Origin: Terribacillus halophilus
Lineage (GTDB): Bacteria; Bacillota; Bacilli; Bacillales; Amphibacillaceae
Length of the DNA: 64,000 nucleotides
Assembly (NCBI RefSeq): GCF_900101385.1
Contig: NZ_FMZB01000010.1
Location: 1-64,000 of the forward strand
Direction of reading: 5' to 3'
Below, one piece after another: positions 18,011 to 26,894 of the stretch (positions are counted from its first letter, which is position 1; every line of letters begins with the position of its first letter). The notes below the pieces were generated by a model, which searched no databases, was not told where the DNA came from, and worked only from the letters and a program-made list of their open reading frames with translations. Both the position numbers and the translations under genes were made by a program.

Positions 18011-18874
18011 TTATCGATTCAAATCGCTTAATCCGCTGCTATGCTCGTTCGGCAGATCCGGTAATTCCGGTACAGGGAAACCTGCTGGCGGCTGGGAAAC
18101 ACTAAATTCGCCGCCATTTCGACTAGGAACCGTGCCTTGGATAATTTCAGCGATGCGGGTCTGGTCAAGACGGAAATTGAATTGGGTATTATGAAAGCCC
18201 ATGTCGACGAATTTTTTGCATTCCGGATATTTATTGATATCGTAATTTGGAATCGGGAAGGTTTTGCCCCAATCGACTCCCAGTGTTTCCAATGCTTTGG
18301 CAAAAGCATTTTGATGGGCGTTGTCACGGACGATGAGGAAACCTAGCGTTTCCCGGAATGTGGCATTGGAGCTCATCTCATAAATACGTGTCTTTTGCAG
18401 CACTCCTGTTGATTCGAGAACGACGTTATTTAACAAGTCGGCGATAAGATTTCCATGGTTGTAGACCCAGGAGCCATTCCACGGATTGCCTGATGCATCG
18501 AATGGGATGGAAGACTGGGCACCGATTATATAGTGGTGAGGATTCACGTTTGGTGTATCCTCGATCGGACCGGAAAGTGGGGCTCCATTAGGCGCAGTAT
18601 TTCCCGCTCCGCCTTCACCGGACTCATCGAGCAAGGCATTGATGGTATTCTGTACCAACTCTACATGCGCAATCTCTTCCAGGAAGATTCCGCGCAAAAG
18701 ATCGCGGAACTGTTTCTCTTTCCCCCGGAAATTGGAGCTTTGAAAGAAGAATTGCATCATAGTGCGCATTTCCCCATAATGACCGCCTAGGATTTCTTGC
18801 AGTACTTTCGCAGCAGCAGGATCCGGCTTATCTGGTTTAATGATATTGATTAATTCCTCTTTATAATAATACAT
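18011..18874 (-). CDS. Manganese (non-haem) catalase
   Basis: A ferritin-fold catalase that breaks down hydrogen peroxide with a dinuclear manganese centre. The 287-residue protein has the expected ligands: E in GGHYGEM, E and H in LEEIAHVE, E in VVLESTG and H in RDNAHQ. It resembles the B. subtilis YdbD / CotJC-type family; the length matches YdbD-like enzymes rather than the shorter CotJC. The start ATG follows GGGGTG. It is divergent from the RsbR paralogue and convergent with the stress protein, in a stress-gene neighbourhood. I could not find a SigB promoter for it. Confidence 0.93.
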   Translation of the reverse strand: MYYYKEELINIIKPDKPDPAAAKVLQEILGGHYGEMRTMMQFFFQSSNFRGKEKQFRDLLRGIFLEEIAHVELVQNTINALLDESGEGGAGNTAPNGAPLSGPIEDTPNVNPHHYIIGAQSSIPFDASGNPWNGSWVYNHGNLIADLLNNVVLESTGVLQKTRIYEMSSNATFRETLGFLIVRDNAHQNAFAKALETLGVDWGKTFPIPNYDINKYPECKKFVDMGFHNTQFNFRLDQTRIAEIIQGTVPSRNGGEFSVSQPPAGFPVPELPDLPNEHSSGLSDLNR

Positions 18875-19059
18875 CTAATTGCACCCCATTTTTTTGATTT
18901 ACCTCTAGTGTTTGTCGCCAAGAATTTACTTATTCATCTACACTTAGGAAAATGGTATTATTTTTTTTCTCTTTCGCTTGTTCATTGTGGATAAGCCCAA
19001 TAAAAGACGCTATAGTAAAAAGTGTCTATTTAGTAAAAAAAGAAATAAGGAGCAGAGAA

Positions 19060-19890
19060 ATGCTATATCAACAGGAATTACATCAGCATTTTTTAAAAAA
19101 TATAGATGAAATCGTAGAGAAGTGGTATGCAGCTGCTGACAAGACAAGCGGTGTGTATGCTGTTGGTGACCCGGAAGTGATAGCAAGATTGAAAGATCAG
19201 AATAGAGGGTTTCATAGACAATTTTGTGAAGTGTTAAATCAAGATTCGAACGCGTCTTGTGAAGCATTCGAGGATTGGATTGCATCCATTGCCAAGGATG
19301 ACCGTCATCTTGATACTCCGATCGATGCAATCATTAATGAATTTTACCGTAATCAGGCTTTGTATCTGGAGCTGCTGCGTGACTTCTGTAAAGAAAAGAA
19401 TGTGGATGCGCAAACGGCACTTGATTATTACGAGAAAATAACCGATTCCTTTAACCAAGTGATTGTGTGGTTCATTCGTGAAAACGCCAAACAATCTGAA
19501 TTTAAATTGCAGGCACAGCAGGAAATGATCTTGGAGCTGAGTACGCCGGTCATTTCCTTGACTCCAAATGTGGCGCTGCTGCCGCTTGTAGGTGAAATCG
19601 ATACGAATCGGGCCCAGTTCATGATGGATAATGTTCTCCATAGCTGTGCTACGCTTGAGGTCGATCATCTGTTCATCGATATGTCTGGTGTTGTCGTCAT
19701 CGATACATTGGTAGCCCAGCGAATTTTTTCCATCATCGAAGCCTTGAAGCTGCTTGGTGTCGAAACGATCCTCTCGGGCATGCGACCTGAAATCGCACAA
19801 ACGTCCACTCAGCTAGGTATACCACTTCATAAGCTAAAGACAACGAGTTCCTTGAAAAATGCGGTAGAGAAAATCATGCTGGCAAGATAG
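19060..19890 (+). CDS. RsbR-family stressosome co-antagonist
   Basis: A 276-residue relative of RsbRA-RD, the stressosome scaffold proteins that feed the SigB pathway. The N-terminal part (about 1-145) is a globin-like sensor domain. The C-terminal STAS domain (about 155-270) holds LPLVGEIDTNRAQ and DMSGVVVIDTLVAQ, whose threonines match the positions phosphorylated by RsbT in RsbR proteins. The frame opens 36 codons upstream, but ATG 19060 has the AAGGAG site (19047-19052) and fits the family start. It stands alone, not in an rsbRST operon, like the scattered paralogues of B. subtilis. The signal it senses is unknown. Confidence 0.88.
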   Translation: MLYQQELHQHFLKNIDEIVEKWYAAADKTSGVYAVGDPEVIARLKDQNRGFHRQFCEVLNQDSNASCEAFEDWIASIAKDDRHLDTPIDAIINEFYRNQALYLELLRDFCKEKNVDAQTALDYYEKITDSFNQVIVWFIRENAKQSEFKLQAQQEMILELSTPVISLTPNVALLPLVGEIDTNRAQFMMDNVLHSCATLEVDHLFIDMSGVVVIDTLVAQRIFSIIEALKLLGVETILSGMRPEIAQTSTQLGIPLHKLKTTSSLKNAVEKIMLAR

Positions 19891-19897
19891 ATGACAC

Positions 19898-19932
19898 GGA
19901 AGGAAGAGCTTAGGAGGTCTTCTTTTCTTTTT
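19898..19932 (+). terminator. Weak terminator after the RsbR paralogue
   Basis: GAAGA and TCTTC arms around an imperfect loop are followed by a T-rich tract. The stem is short. Confidence 0.4.
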
Positions 19933-19950
19933 CGACAGGATTCGACTTAA

Positions 19951-19979
19951 TTCATATTTTTTGCCCAAGGTAGTACAAT
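19951..19979 (+). promoter_or_regulatory. Sigma-A promoter of the SDR gene
   Basis: TTCATA (19951-19956), a 17-base spacer and TACAAT (19974-19979), 45 bases before the start codon. Confidence 0.6.
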
Positions 19980-20023
19980 AGGATGTGTGTAGTAAAAACT
20001 ATCAACTATCGGAGGGGTTACAT

Positions 20024-20772
20024 ATGAGTAAAGTAGCAATCATCACAGGGGCAGGCAGCGGTTTGGGACAGCGACAGCCATCCGACTTGCTGAAGAAGGC
20101 GTAAATATCGCAGTAGTTGACGTTAGTGAAAAAGGAGCTGGCGAGACGGTCGAATTGGTAAAAAAAGCTGGAGCAGAAGCAATTTTCATTCAAGCTGATG
20201 TGTCCAAAGAGGCTGACGTCAAAAATTATGTGAATAAAACACTGGAGCAATTCGGCGCTATTGATTATTTCTTCAATAATGCTGGTATCTCAGGCAGCGG
20301 AAAATATTTCTTGGAATCCGATGTTGCGGAAATCGAACGCATCGTTGGCATCAATTTGTTGGGTGCGCTTTATGGTGTCCGCTATGTTGCAGAAGTAATG
20401 GTGAAAAACGGAGGAGGCTCCATCGTTAATACTTCCTCCAGCGCAGGTGTGATCGGTCAGGACTCTGTTGTCACTTATGCAGCGACAAAACATGCGATTG
20501 TCGGAATGACGAAAAGCCTGGTTGCTGAATATGCAAAAGATGGTCTTCGTGTAAATGCAATTGCGCCAGGACCTACTGAAACAAAGATGGTAGCTGAGTT
20601 TTATGCTGCCAATCCAAAAATGAAAGAAAATGCAACTGGCGGTATTCCGCAGAAACGTCTTGGAACGCCGGAAGAAGTAGCGGAGCTTGTTACCTTTTTG
20701 CTAACTTCAAAAGCGCAATACATCAATGGGGAAGTAATCCGCATCGATGGCGGATTCACGAATACGAAATAA
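20024..20772 (+). pseudogene. Short-chain dehydrogenase/reductase gene with a single-base frameshift
   Basis: ATG 20024 after GGAGGGG starts a normal SDR N terminus (KVAIITGAGSGLG), then the frame breaks at about 20071-20073. Reading on in the next frame restores AIRLAEEGVNIAVVDVSE and the full enzyme: NNAG, S-N13-YAATK catalytic region (SSSAGVIGQDSVVTYAATK) and IRIDGGF at the end. Insertion of one G in GGACAGCGACAGCC would give GLGQATAIRL, so one base has been lost. The gene has its own promoter and terminator. It is either a recent pseudogene or a sequencing error; the substrate is unknown. Confidence 0.88.
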
Positions 20773-20777
20773 ACATG

Positions 20778-20814
20778 AAAGAAGCCGCCTTCCTTAAAGC
20801 GAGGCGGCTTCTTT
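20778..20814 (+). terminator. SDR gene terminator
   Basis: A perfect 13-bp stem (20778-20790 with 20802-20814) with CTTCTTTG at its end. It is followed closely by a second hairpin serving rpsD. Confidence 0.88.
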
Positions 20815-20821
20815 GTATAAC

Positions 20822-20860
20822 AAAAACGCCGGATATGCCTTGCGGCAATCCGGCGTTTTT
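20822..20860 (-). terminator. rpsD terminator
   Basis: AAAAACGCCGGAT pairs with ATCCGGCGTTTTT. On the minus strand it lies just past the rpsD stop and ends in T5. Confidence 0.88.
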
Positions 20861-20867
20861 CAAGCAA

Positions 20868-21470
20868 TTAACGGGAGTAGAACTCAACGATAAGTGCTTC
20901 GTTGATTTCAGCTGGAAGCTCAGAACGCTCTGGGTAACGAGAGTAAGTTCCTTGCAAGCTGTTTGCATCGAAAGTCACGTAATCTGGAACGAAGTTATTC
21001 GCTTCAACAGATGTAGTGATGATGTCAAGTTTAAGGGATTTTTCACGAACACCGATAACTTGACCAGGTTTTACGCGGTAAGATGGGATATCTACGCGTT
21101 TACCGTCTACAGTGATGTGGCCGTGGCCAACGATCTGACGAGCTTGTCTGCGAGTGCGAGCCAAGCCTAGACGGTATACAAGGTTATCAAGACGAGATTC
21201 AAGAAGGATCATGAAGTTCTCACCATGGATACCTTTCATTTTACCAGCTTCCTCGAATGCACGACGGAATTGGCGCTCGTTCATGTTGTACATGTAACGA
21301 AGTTTTTGTTTCTCAGCTTGCTGCAAACCGTATTCGGATTGCTTTCTGCGTTGGTTTGGACCGTGTTGTCCTGGTGGGTAAGGGCGTTTGTCAAGCTCTT
21401 TACCTGTTCCGCTTAGGGAGATACCAAGACGACGGGATTTTTTCCATAATGGACCTGTATAACGTGCCAT
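20868..21470 (-). CDS. rpsD: 30S ribosomal protein S4
   Basis: S4 is a primary 16S rRNA-binding protein that nucleates 30S assembly; in Bacillus it also represses its own mRNA. The 200-residue sequence is canonical ([27 protein letters not shown]4 domain [21 protein letters not shown]). ATG follows AAAGGTGGAA. The gene is monocistronic, with a strong promoter about 230 bases upstream and a long leader between, as in B. subtilis. Confidence 0.98.
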   Translation of the reverse strand: MARYTGPLWKKSRRLGISLSGTGKELDKRPYPPGQHGPNQRRKQSEYGLQQAEKQKLRYMYNMNERQFRRAFEEAGKMKGIHGENFMILLESRLDNLVYRLGLARTRRQARQIVGHGHITVDGKRVDIPSYRVKPGQVIGVREKSLKLDIITTSVEANNFVPDYVTFDANSLQGTYSRYPERSELPAEINEALIVEFYSR

Positions 21471-21697
21471 GGATAAATTCCACCTTTATTATTTTATTTG
21501 CATAAAATAAAAACAGAGTGCTCTCGAGTCATTTGCCGATTATGTTTTCATGTACCATCGCTCCGACAGCAGAGAGTTACACGATACACCTTCTGAAACA
21601 AGGAGAAACGGGTATGCGTTTCTTTATATCGCCTTGCCAAGAAAGGAACAAAATCAGACAAATGGGAGTTCACATAGGCCGCCATTTATTTTACACA
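21471..21697 (-). promoter_or_regulatory. Long rpsD leader, probable S4 autoregulatory RNA
   Basis: About 225 bases separate the inferred transcription start from the rpsD start codon and hold no gene. On the minus strand a hairpin GAAACG/CGTTTC and a second AU-rich hairpin (TTTTATTT/AAATAAAA) next to the ribosome site can be seen. Autogenous control by S4 is known in B. subtilis; that this leader does it is inference. Confidence 0.5.
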
Positions 21698-21703
21698 AAG
21701 AGT

Positions 21704-21733
21704 ATTATAAGCTTTTTGATTGCTGGAAGTCAA
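21704..21733 (-). promoter_or_regulatory. Sigma-A promoter of rpsD
   Basis: On the minus strand TTGACT, an 18-base spacer and TATAAT. This is one of the best consensus promoters in the window. Confidence 0.8.
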
Positions 21734-21794
21734 GCTAAATCGGAAAAGGAGATCATGAGTATCTCGAAGTAAGTAAATAGAACTAGGATAATCA

Positions 21795-21824
21795 TTGAGA
21801 ATTGAGTCTATTATCTTATATAAT
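21795..21824 (+). promoter_or_regulatory. Sigma-A promoter of dgcP
   Basis: TTGAGA (21795-21800), an 18-base spacer and TATAAT (21819-21824), 35 bases before the gene. The rest of 21471-21859 holds only the divergent rpsD promoter and leader. Confidence 0.7.
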
Positions 21825-21859
21825 AGAATAAAAATACCAAAATGTAAGGTGAGATGCAC

Positions 21860-23686
21860 ATGGAGCGGCTAATTCACAGCAATCTTAAACAAGCAAAGCT
21901 ATATTTCTACCAGCTCCTTGTATCGGGAGAAAACTATAGTTACAGGGAGATACTTGCACTTATGACGGATAAGATGAAGAATCTCCTGAAGGCAGACAGT
22001 GTTGCGCTGTTCGTCTATGATGAGTGGCAGCAGCGTTTGGAGCGCATTAGTTATGCCGGTCCCAGGCAGAGTGGTTTTCATTTGTCTGTCAGCTATGATC
22101 CCAAGCATCGTTGTATGCCAGCCTTGTTAAGGGATGTTCCGCGGGCACTGGACAGGATATTGCCATTGCAGAAGGCGGATGAGCATGTCATCGGGTTCCT
22201 TTATATTGGGGGCGGCGGGAGAATGATCCCTGATTGCAGAGAGCTGGCTTTTGAAATCGGTAATTTCATTACTCACCTCATTCGATTGCAGCAGACGAAA
22301 GAAAACGAGCAGCATGCCATCCAATTATATGAAGCAACAACGAATCTGCATGCTTCCATCGATATGCATGATGTACTGACTGTTCTGATCAAGACACTGC
22401 AGCAAACTTATCCCCAATTCACGTATGCGCTTTTGCTCGCCCAAGATTACCATGGAGACACGGATTTGCCGATTAAGAATCTCGTATATGATTACTCTGT
22501 CCATGAGGCCAGTACGAAAGCTTATATGACAGGTGAAGTGCAAGTGGAAGTTGGTGCAGAGGGAAAAGTAATCAATCGTTATGTACCGCTGAATGGTAAA
22601 CAAGGAATCTATGGTGTATTGCATGTATCACTTCCTTTTGGGTTGCAATATACAAAAGCAGATCAAAGCTTCATCACGAAGTTGGCTGATTCGGCGGGTA
22701 ACGCACTTGAAAACGCACGGCTGTATCAGCATTCCAAGAAGCTGATCAGCGATCTGCAGCTCCTTAATGAAACATCAAAGAAAATGAATGCCAACTTGCG
22801 TCTGTCGGATACCATCACGTTGATGCATCAGCAGATCAGGGATACTTTCGGCGGGGAAGAAATAGGTTTCATCTTATATAAAGGGAATCAAGATGTCGGT
22901 ACCACTCTGGCAGGCAGCACGGAATTCTTCTTTGATGAAAAATCCAAGCCTTTCCTGGAATTCGTCGGGCGTCATTACCGGGATAAATACGGGGAAGCGA
23001 TGTTTATCAGCAATTTTCAGGAACGATATCCGGAGATACGGCTGTCTTATCGATCCTTGTTAGTATTTCCTATGGTCAGGTCGGAGCAGCTGCGCGGTGT
23101 CGTGGTTGTCCTGCATCGAAATCCCAGCTTCTTCACCTTCGAATCTTTTCGGCTTATCGAATCGCTTGTGCAGCATTCGTCCTTATCAATTGTCAATTCC
23201 ATGCTGCAAGAGAGACTGGAAAAATTAGTGATAACGGATTATCTAACCAATCTTTATTCCAGAAGTTATTTGGATGAACGGATGCGTGAACATATCCTCG
23301 GAGATACCAAAGGAGGCTTCATTCTGATTGATATTGATGATTTCAAAAAAGTGAATGATACATATGGCCATAATACTGGTGATTATTTACTGATCCAAGT
23401 ATCCAATCTTGTCAAAGATATGATCGGTCCCGCTGATATAGCAGCAAGATGGGGCGGAGAAGAACTGGCAATTTATTTGCCGCATGCTTCTTTTGAGGAG
23501 ACCATCGAAAAGGCAGAGCAAATCGTAAAAAGCATCGGCGGATCGACACGTCCTGCAGTGACGGTTTCTTGCGGGGTATCCACATGGACAGAAGCGGATC
23601 GTCCATCCGTTCAACATCTATTCTCCAGGGCGGACCGCAAGTTATACGATGCCAAACGACTTGGAAAAAATAGATTCTGTATATAG
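21860..23686 (+). CDS. dgcP: Diguanylate cyclase with GAF domains
   Basis: This protein makes the second messenger cyclic di-GMP from two GTP. The N-terminal 430 residues hold GAF-like sensor domains, with a probable third. The C terminus (about 450-608) is a GGDEF domain with the active-site motif in RWGGEELAIYLP and upstream FILIDIDDFKKVNDTYGH. The signature is GGEEL rather than GGDEF; acidic residues for metal and catalysis are kept, so activity is likely. ATG 21854 is possible, but ATG 21860 has better spacing to AAGGTGAG. The position beside rpsD and ytsP matches B. subtilis ytrP (dgcP), one of its active cyclases. Confidence 0.9.
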   Translation: MERLIHSNLKQAKLYFYQLLVSGENYSYREILALMTDKMKNLLKADSVALFVYDEWQQRLERISYAGPRQSGFHLSVSYDPKHRCMPALLRDVPRALDRILPLQKADEHVIGFLYIGGGGRMIPDCRELAFEIGNFITHLIRLQQTKENEQHAIQLYEATTNLHASIDMHDVLTVLIKTLQQTYPQFTYALLLAQDYHGDTDLPIKNLVYDYSVHEASTKAYMTGEVQVEVGAEGKVINRYVPLNGKQGIYGVLHVSLPFGLQYTKADQSFITKLADSAGNALENARLYQHSKKLISDLQLLNETSKKMNANLRLSDTITLMHQQIRDTFGGEEIGFILYKGNQDVGTTLAGSTEFFFDEKSKPFLEFVGRHYRDKYGEAMFISNFQERYPEIRLSYRSLLVFPMVRSEQLRGVVVVLHRNPSFFTFESFRLIESLVQHSSLSIVNSMLQERLEKLVITDYLTNLYSRSYLDERMREHILGDTKGGFILIDIDDFKKVNDTYGHNTGDYLLIQVSNLVKDMIGPADIAARWGGEELAIYLPHASFEETIEKAEQIVKSIGGSTRPAVTVSCGVSTWTEADRPSVQHLFSRADRKLYDAKRLGKNRFCI

Positions 23687-23694
23687 AAAAGAAA

Positions 23695-23724
23695 AGACAG
23701 CTTCCGATCGGAAGCTGTCTTCTT
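23695..23724. terminator. Bidirectional terminator between dgcP and ytsP
   Basis: A perfect 26-base palindrome (AGACAGCTTCC stem, 23695-23720) between convergent genes, with T-rich flanks. Confidence 0.9.
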
Positions 23725-24208
23725 ATTTAGTCAAATGTTTGACGAGGATTCCAACGAATTGTTCCAGATATTTCTGATCAGTTTCGTCGAATCGATTTTT
23801 GGAAGGGCTATCGATATCAAGCACTCCGTAGGATTTGCCATTTACGACGATCGGAACAACGATCTCGGATTGGCTTGCTGCGTCACATGCAATGTGACCA
23901 GGGAACTGATGGACATCGGCCACAAGCTGTGTTTTATTTTCTGCGACAGCTGTACCGCATACGCCTTTTCCGATTTTGATGCGCACGCAGGCAGGGAGGC
24001 CTTGGAATGGTCCGAGAATCAGTTCCTCTCCTTTATGAAGATAAAAACCAACCCAGTTCACATCATCCAGGAATTGGTTCAAGAGAGCGGAAGCATTAGC
24101 CAAATGAGCGATTTCATCCTCTTCTCCTGTAAGCAATGCATCAAGCTGTTTCACGAGCAATTCATAATCTTTTTCACGGGAACCGCTATAAGCCGTTGTT
24201 TCGAACAT
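23723..24208 (-). CDS. ytsP: Free methionine-(R)-sulfoxide reductase-like GAF protein
   Basis: A 161-residue single GAF domain matching YtsP / fRMsr, which reduces free methionine-(R)-sulfoxide and so repairs oxidised methionine. The three conserved cysteines appear in GLPACVRI, GKGVCGTA and GHIACDAASQSE. The end VLDIDSPSKNRFDETD is typical. The frame extends upstream, but ATG 24208 lies eight bases from GGGGG and gives the family start MFETTAYSG. It is transcribed opposite to dgcP and refZ. Confidence 0.9.
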   Translation of the reverse strand: MFETTAYSGSREKDYELLVKQLDALLTGEEDEIAHLANASALLNQFLDDVNWVGFYLHKGEELILGPFQGLPACVRIKIGKGVCGTAVAENKTQLVADVHQFPGHIACDAASQSEIVVPIVVNGKSYGVLDIDSPSKNRFDETDQKYLEQFVGILVKHLTK

Positions 24209-24328
24209 TTTCATTTCCCCCATATAATGATTTTCTGTAATTCGACAGAAGGCGCGATATTTGGCGAGCGAAAGATGCAGGATAGCAGCAGTCGCCGTCG
24301 TATACAACAAGTAAAGGAGCTGAGAAGA

Positions 24329-24967
24329 TTGAAAAAAAATGACACGAAACAGAAAGTGATGGACGCCGCTTGTCAATTGTTCTACACAAAAGGCTACCAT
24401 GGGACATCAGTCCGCGATATTGCGGGAAAAGCTTCGGTCAATGTCTCCTTGATCAACTATTATTATAAAAGCAAGCAAGGACTTCTGGAAGCATCCGTTG
24501 TGCTGTATTACGAAGAATATCTTGCTGTACTGGAAAAAACGGCCCAAAATCGCGGGCAAGAGTCTTCCGGTATCTATCTGAAGCAATTAATTGAAGCAAT
24601 TATACATTATAAACTCTCGCAGAATCAATTCACGGCTTTCATACAACGGGAGCTTATGCTCGATTCCGTATTCGTCCGGGAAATGGCAGTGACGTATTTG
24701 GCTAAAGAGAGCCATACGCTGAAGCAGGCCTTCAGGGATTACTTGGATACAATCGGGATACGGGAACGCGAAGGCGTCTATCTATATATGCAATTGTCAG
24801 GCATGTTGTCTGCCCCATTCACGATGAGCAAGGAAATGAAAGGAATGCTGCTGACAGAAGAGTCGCGGCACTATTTCTGCAGCATGTATACGTCAAGCAT
24901 CCACCATTGGATCGATACGCTTGCCACAGTTTCCCCGGCCGCATTAAGGGCGGTATCAGCCAATTGA
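24329..24967 (+). CDS. refZ: TetR-family regulator, probable RefZ
   Basis: A 212-residue TetR-type DNA-binding protein. The helix-turn-helix is at 8-55 (KVMDAACQLFYTKGYHGTSVRDIAGKA split over ACQLFYTKGYHGTSV and NVSLINYYYKSKQGLL). In B. subtilis the gene at this place (yttP, refZ) binds sites near the origin and inhibits FtsZ during sporulation. The start is TTG 24329 with AAAGGAG nine bases before; no in-frame ATG is near. The much longer open frame upstream runs antisense to ytsP and is not coding. The RefZ call rests on position between ytsP and ezrA and on length. Confidence 0.78.
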   Translation: MKKNDTKQKVMDAACQLFYTKGYHGTSVRDIAGKASVNVSLINYYYKSKQGLLEASVVLYYEEYLAVLEKTAQNRGQESSGIYLKQLIEAIIHYKLSQNQFTAFIQRELMLDSVFVREMAVTYLAKESHTLKQAFRDYLDTIGIREREGVYLYMQLSGMLSAPFTMSKEMKGMLLTEESRHYFCSMYTSSIHHWIDTLATVSPAALRAVSAN

Positions 24968-25122
24968 CACATAACAGAGGGAAAAACATGGAAAATACCT
25001 GAGAAATTTGAAAAAATTTAGCCATATTTGCGGTTTACATGGTATCATATTAGTATTAAAAATAGATAACGATTATTAGGGTATTACTCCTTTTTCCCGA
25101 GTATTGGTTAGGAGGCTGGACA

Positions 25123-26814
25123 TTGCTGTACATCGTCGGAGGAATTATTCTAATCATCGCCTTGATCATCTTGGGCCTGATTATGAGAAAGCGAGTTTAT
25201 GATGAAGTTGACCGGCTTGAAAGCTGGAAAATGGATATAGCGAACCGCAATGTATCGGAAGAATTAGCGAAAGTGAAAGCGTTGAACCTGTCTGGAGAAA
25301 CACAGGAAAAATTCGAATCATGGAAGGAACGCTGGGATCATATCGTGACGAAAGAGCTTCCGGATACAGAAGAGGCTCTTTTTGATGCGGAGGAGGGTGC
25401 CGACCGCTATCGTTTCAAGAAAGCGAAGCAGCATCTGCAGCAAGTGGAAGTCACGCTTTCCAGGATAGAGGATAAGATTGAAGGTATGTTCCGCGAACTG
25501 GACGAACTGCTTGCTTCCGAAGAAGAAGCTCGCGAACAAGCTGAAGCTTTGCAGCCTGCTTTGCAGGCACTCAAGCGCACCATATCACAGCATCGTCATC
25601 AATACGGAAAAGCAGATGTCCGCTTTGAAACGGCAATCGCCGAGCAGAGCACACAGCTTGCTGCCTATCATTCACTCATCGAATCCGGCAACTATTTCGA
25701 AGCTAACCAGCTCATCACGGATGTGAAGGCGAAGACGGAATCGCTGGAAGCAGAGATTGAGGCTTTCCCTCAAGCATATAAGCAGGTTAAGCAAGATCTG
25801 CCAGCACAGGTGACGGATTTATTGGGCGGCATCCGCGAGATGAAGCAGGACGGTTACCGTATCCATCACCTTGGCTTCGAAGATGAGCTGAAAGCAGAGA
25901 AGGAAAGATTGCATCAGCTTATCAAACAGCTGGAAGCTGGGGATGCAGAAGAGATAACATTATACATTCCTACCTTGGAGAACCGTATGAAGGAAATGTA
26001 TCAGCTGCTAGAAAATGAAGCCATTGCCAAGAATTATGTCGATTCCAAATTCGAGCAATATGTCCAAGCTGTCGAAAAGAAGACAGAGGCATATATCAAG
26101 ACAAAAGAGGAGATCGATTTGCTTCGGGAATCATATTTCTTCACGGATAACGATGTGGAATTCCATTTGAAGCTTGAGTCGAAGATTTCCAGGCTTGTCA
26201 AACAGCTCGAAGCGCTGCAGCAGGAGGTCGATGATGATCGTGTGTCCCATGCGAAACTCAAGGAAGAACTGGAAGCTGGATTCCGTGAATTGAGCGCCAT
26301 TGAGGAAGAGCATGAAGTAATCCGCGAAAAGATCAAGACATTGCGAAAAGATGAACTGGAAGCGAAAGAGAAAATTGCTGATATGCGGCAGAAGCTCTAC
26401 GATGTAAATCGAAAGCTGCAAAAGAGCAATATTCCAGGTGTACCACAGGAACTGTGGAAGATGGTGGAAGATAGTCAGGAGAAAACTTCCCTTACAATGG
26501 AGGTGCTTGAAGCACATCCGCTCGATATGGCTGAGGTTCGGACGCATCTGCAGCAGGCAGAGGAAATCAGCAATGGCGCTATCGAGCAAATCGAACATTT
26601 GCTCGAGCAGGCTTATCTGGCGGAAGTTGTGATTCAGTACTCCAATCGATATCGCCGTCAATATCCGATTCTTGCAGCGGAAATGGCAGAAGCGGAGAAG
26701 TTATTCCGTGAATATCAATATGAACAAGCTTTGGAGCGGGCCGCACGCGCTTTGCAGGATATAGAACCAAAGGCGCTGGAACGCTTGGAAAAACATATTA
26801 AGATTCCTAGCTGA
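25123..26814 (+). CDS. ezrA: Septation ring formation regulator EzrA
   Basis: EzrA is a membrane-anchored spectrin-like protein that restrains FtsZ ring assembly and helps place PBP1 at the septum. One N-terminal membrane helix (about 2-21) is followed by YDEVDRLESWKMDI, the family hallmark, and about 500 residues of charged coiled coil. The 563 residues match the Bacillus protein (562). The start is TTG 25123 after TAGGAGG. It stands alone with its own terminator and precedes nifS-thiI as in B. subtilis. Confidence 0.96.
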   Translation: MLYIVGGIILIIALIILGLIMRKRVYDEVDRLESWKMDIANRNVSEELAKVKALNLSGETQEKFESWKERWDHIVTKELPDTEEALFDAEEGADRYRFKKAKQHLQQVEVTLSRIEDKIEGMFRELDELLASEEEAREQAEALQPALQALKRTISQHRHQYGKADVRFETAIAEQSTQLAAYHSLIESGNYFEANQLITDVKAKTESLEAEIEAFPQAYKQVKQDLPAQVTDLLGGIREMKQDGYRIHHLGFEDELKAEKERLHQLIKQLEAGDAEEITLYIPTLENRMKEMYQLLENEAIAKNYVDSKFEQYVQAVEKKTEAYIKTKEEIDLLRESYFFTDNDVEFHLKLESKISRLVKQLEALQQEVDDDRVSHAKLKEELEAGFRELSAIEEEHEVIREKIKTLRKDELEAKEKIADMRQKLYDVNRKLQKSNIPGVPQELWKMVEDSQEKTSLTMEVLEAHPLDMAEVRTHLQQAEEISNGAIEQIEHLLEQAYLAEVVIQYSNRYRRQYPILAAEMAEAEKLFREYQYEQALERAARALQDIEPKALERLEKHIKIPS

Positions 26815-26819
26815 TACAT

Positions 26820-26858
26820 AAAGCAATCCCTTGCCACTTGCGAGGGATTGCTTTATTT
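26820..26858 (+). terminator. ezrA terminator
   Basis: A 12-bp perfect stem (AAAGCAATCCCT with AGGGATTGCTTT, 26820-26831 and 26843-26854) followed by ATTTTA. Confidence 0.85.
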
Positions 26859-26894
26859 TAGTAAAAGACAGTTTGAACAGAGGGAGACGGACAA

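Noticed and set aside
18875-18960. SigB promoter for the manganese catalase gene
   Set aside because: No GTTT and GGGTA-type pair with proper spacing is present on the minus strand.
20060-20080. Programmed frameshift in the SDR gene
   Set aside because: There is no slippery heptamer or downstream pseudoknot; a one-base loss explains it better.
23735-24328. Upstream extension of the refZ frame, giving a 410-residue protein
   Set aside because: It runs antisense through ytsP; the TetR domain begins at 24329 with a good ribosome site.
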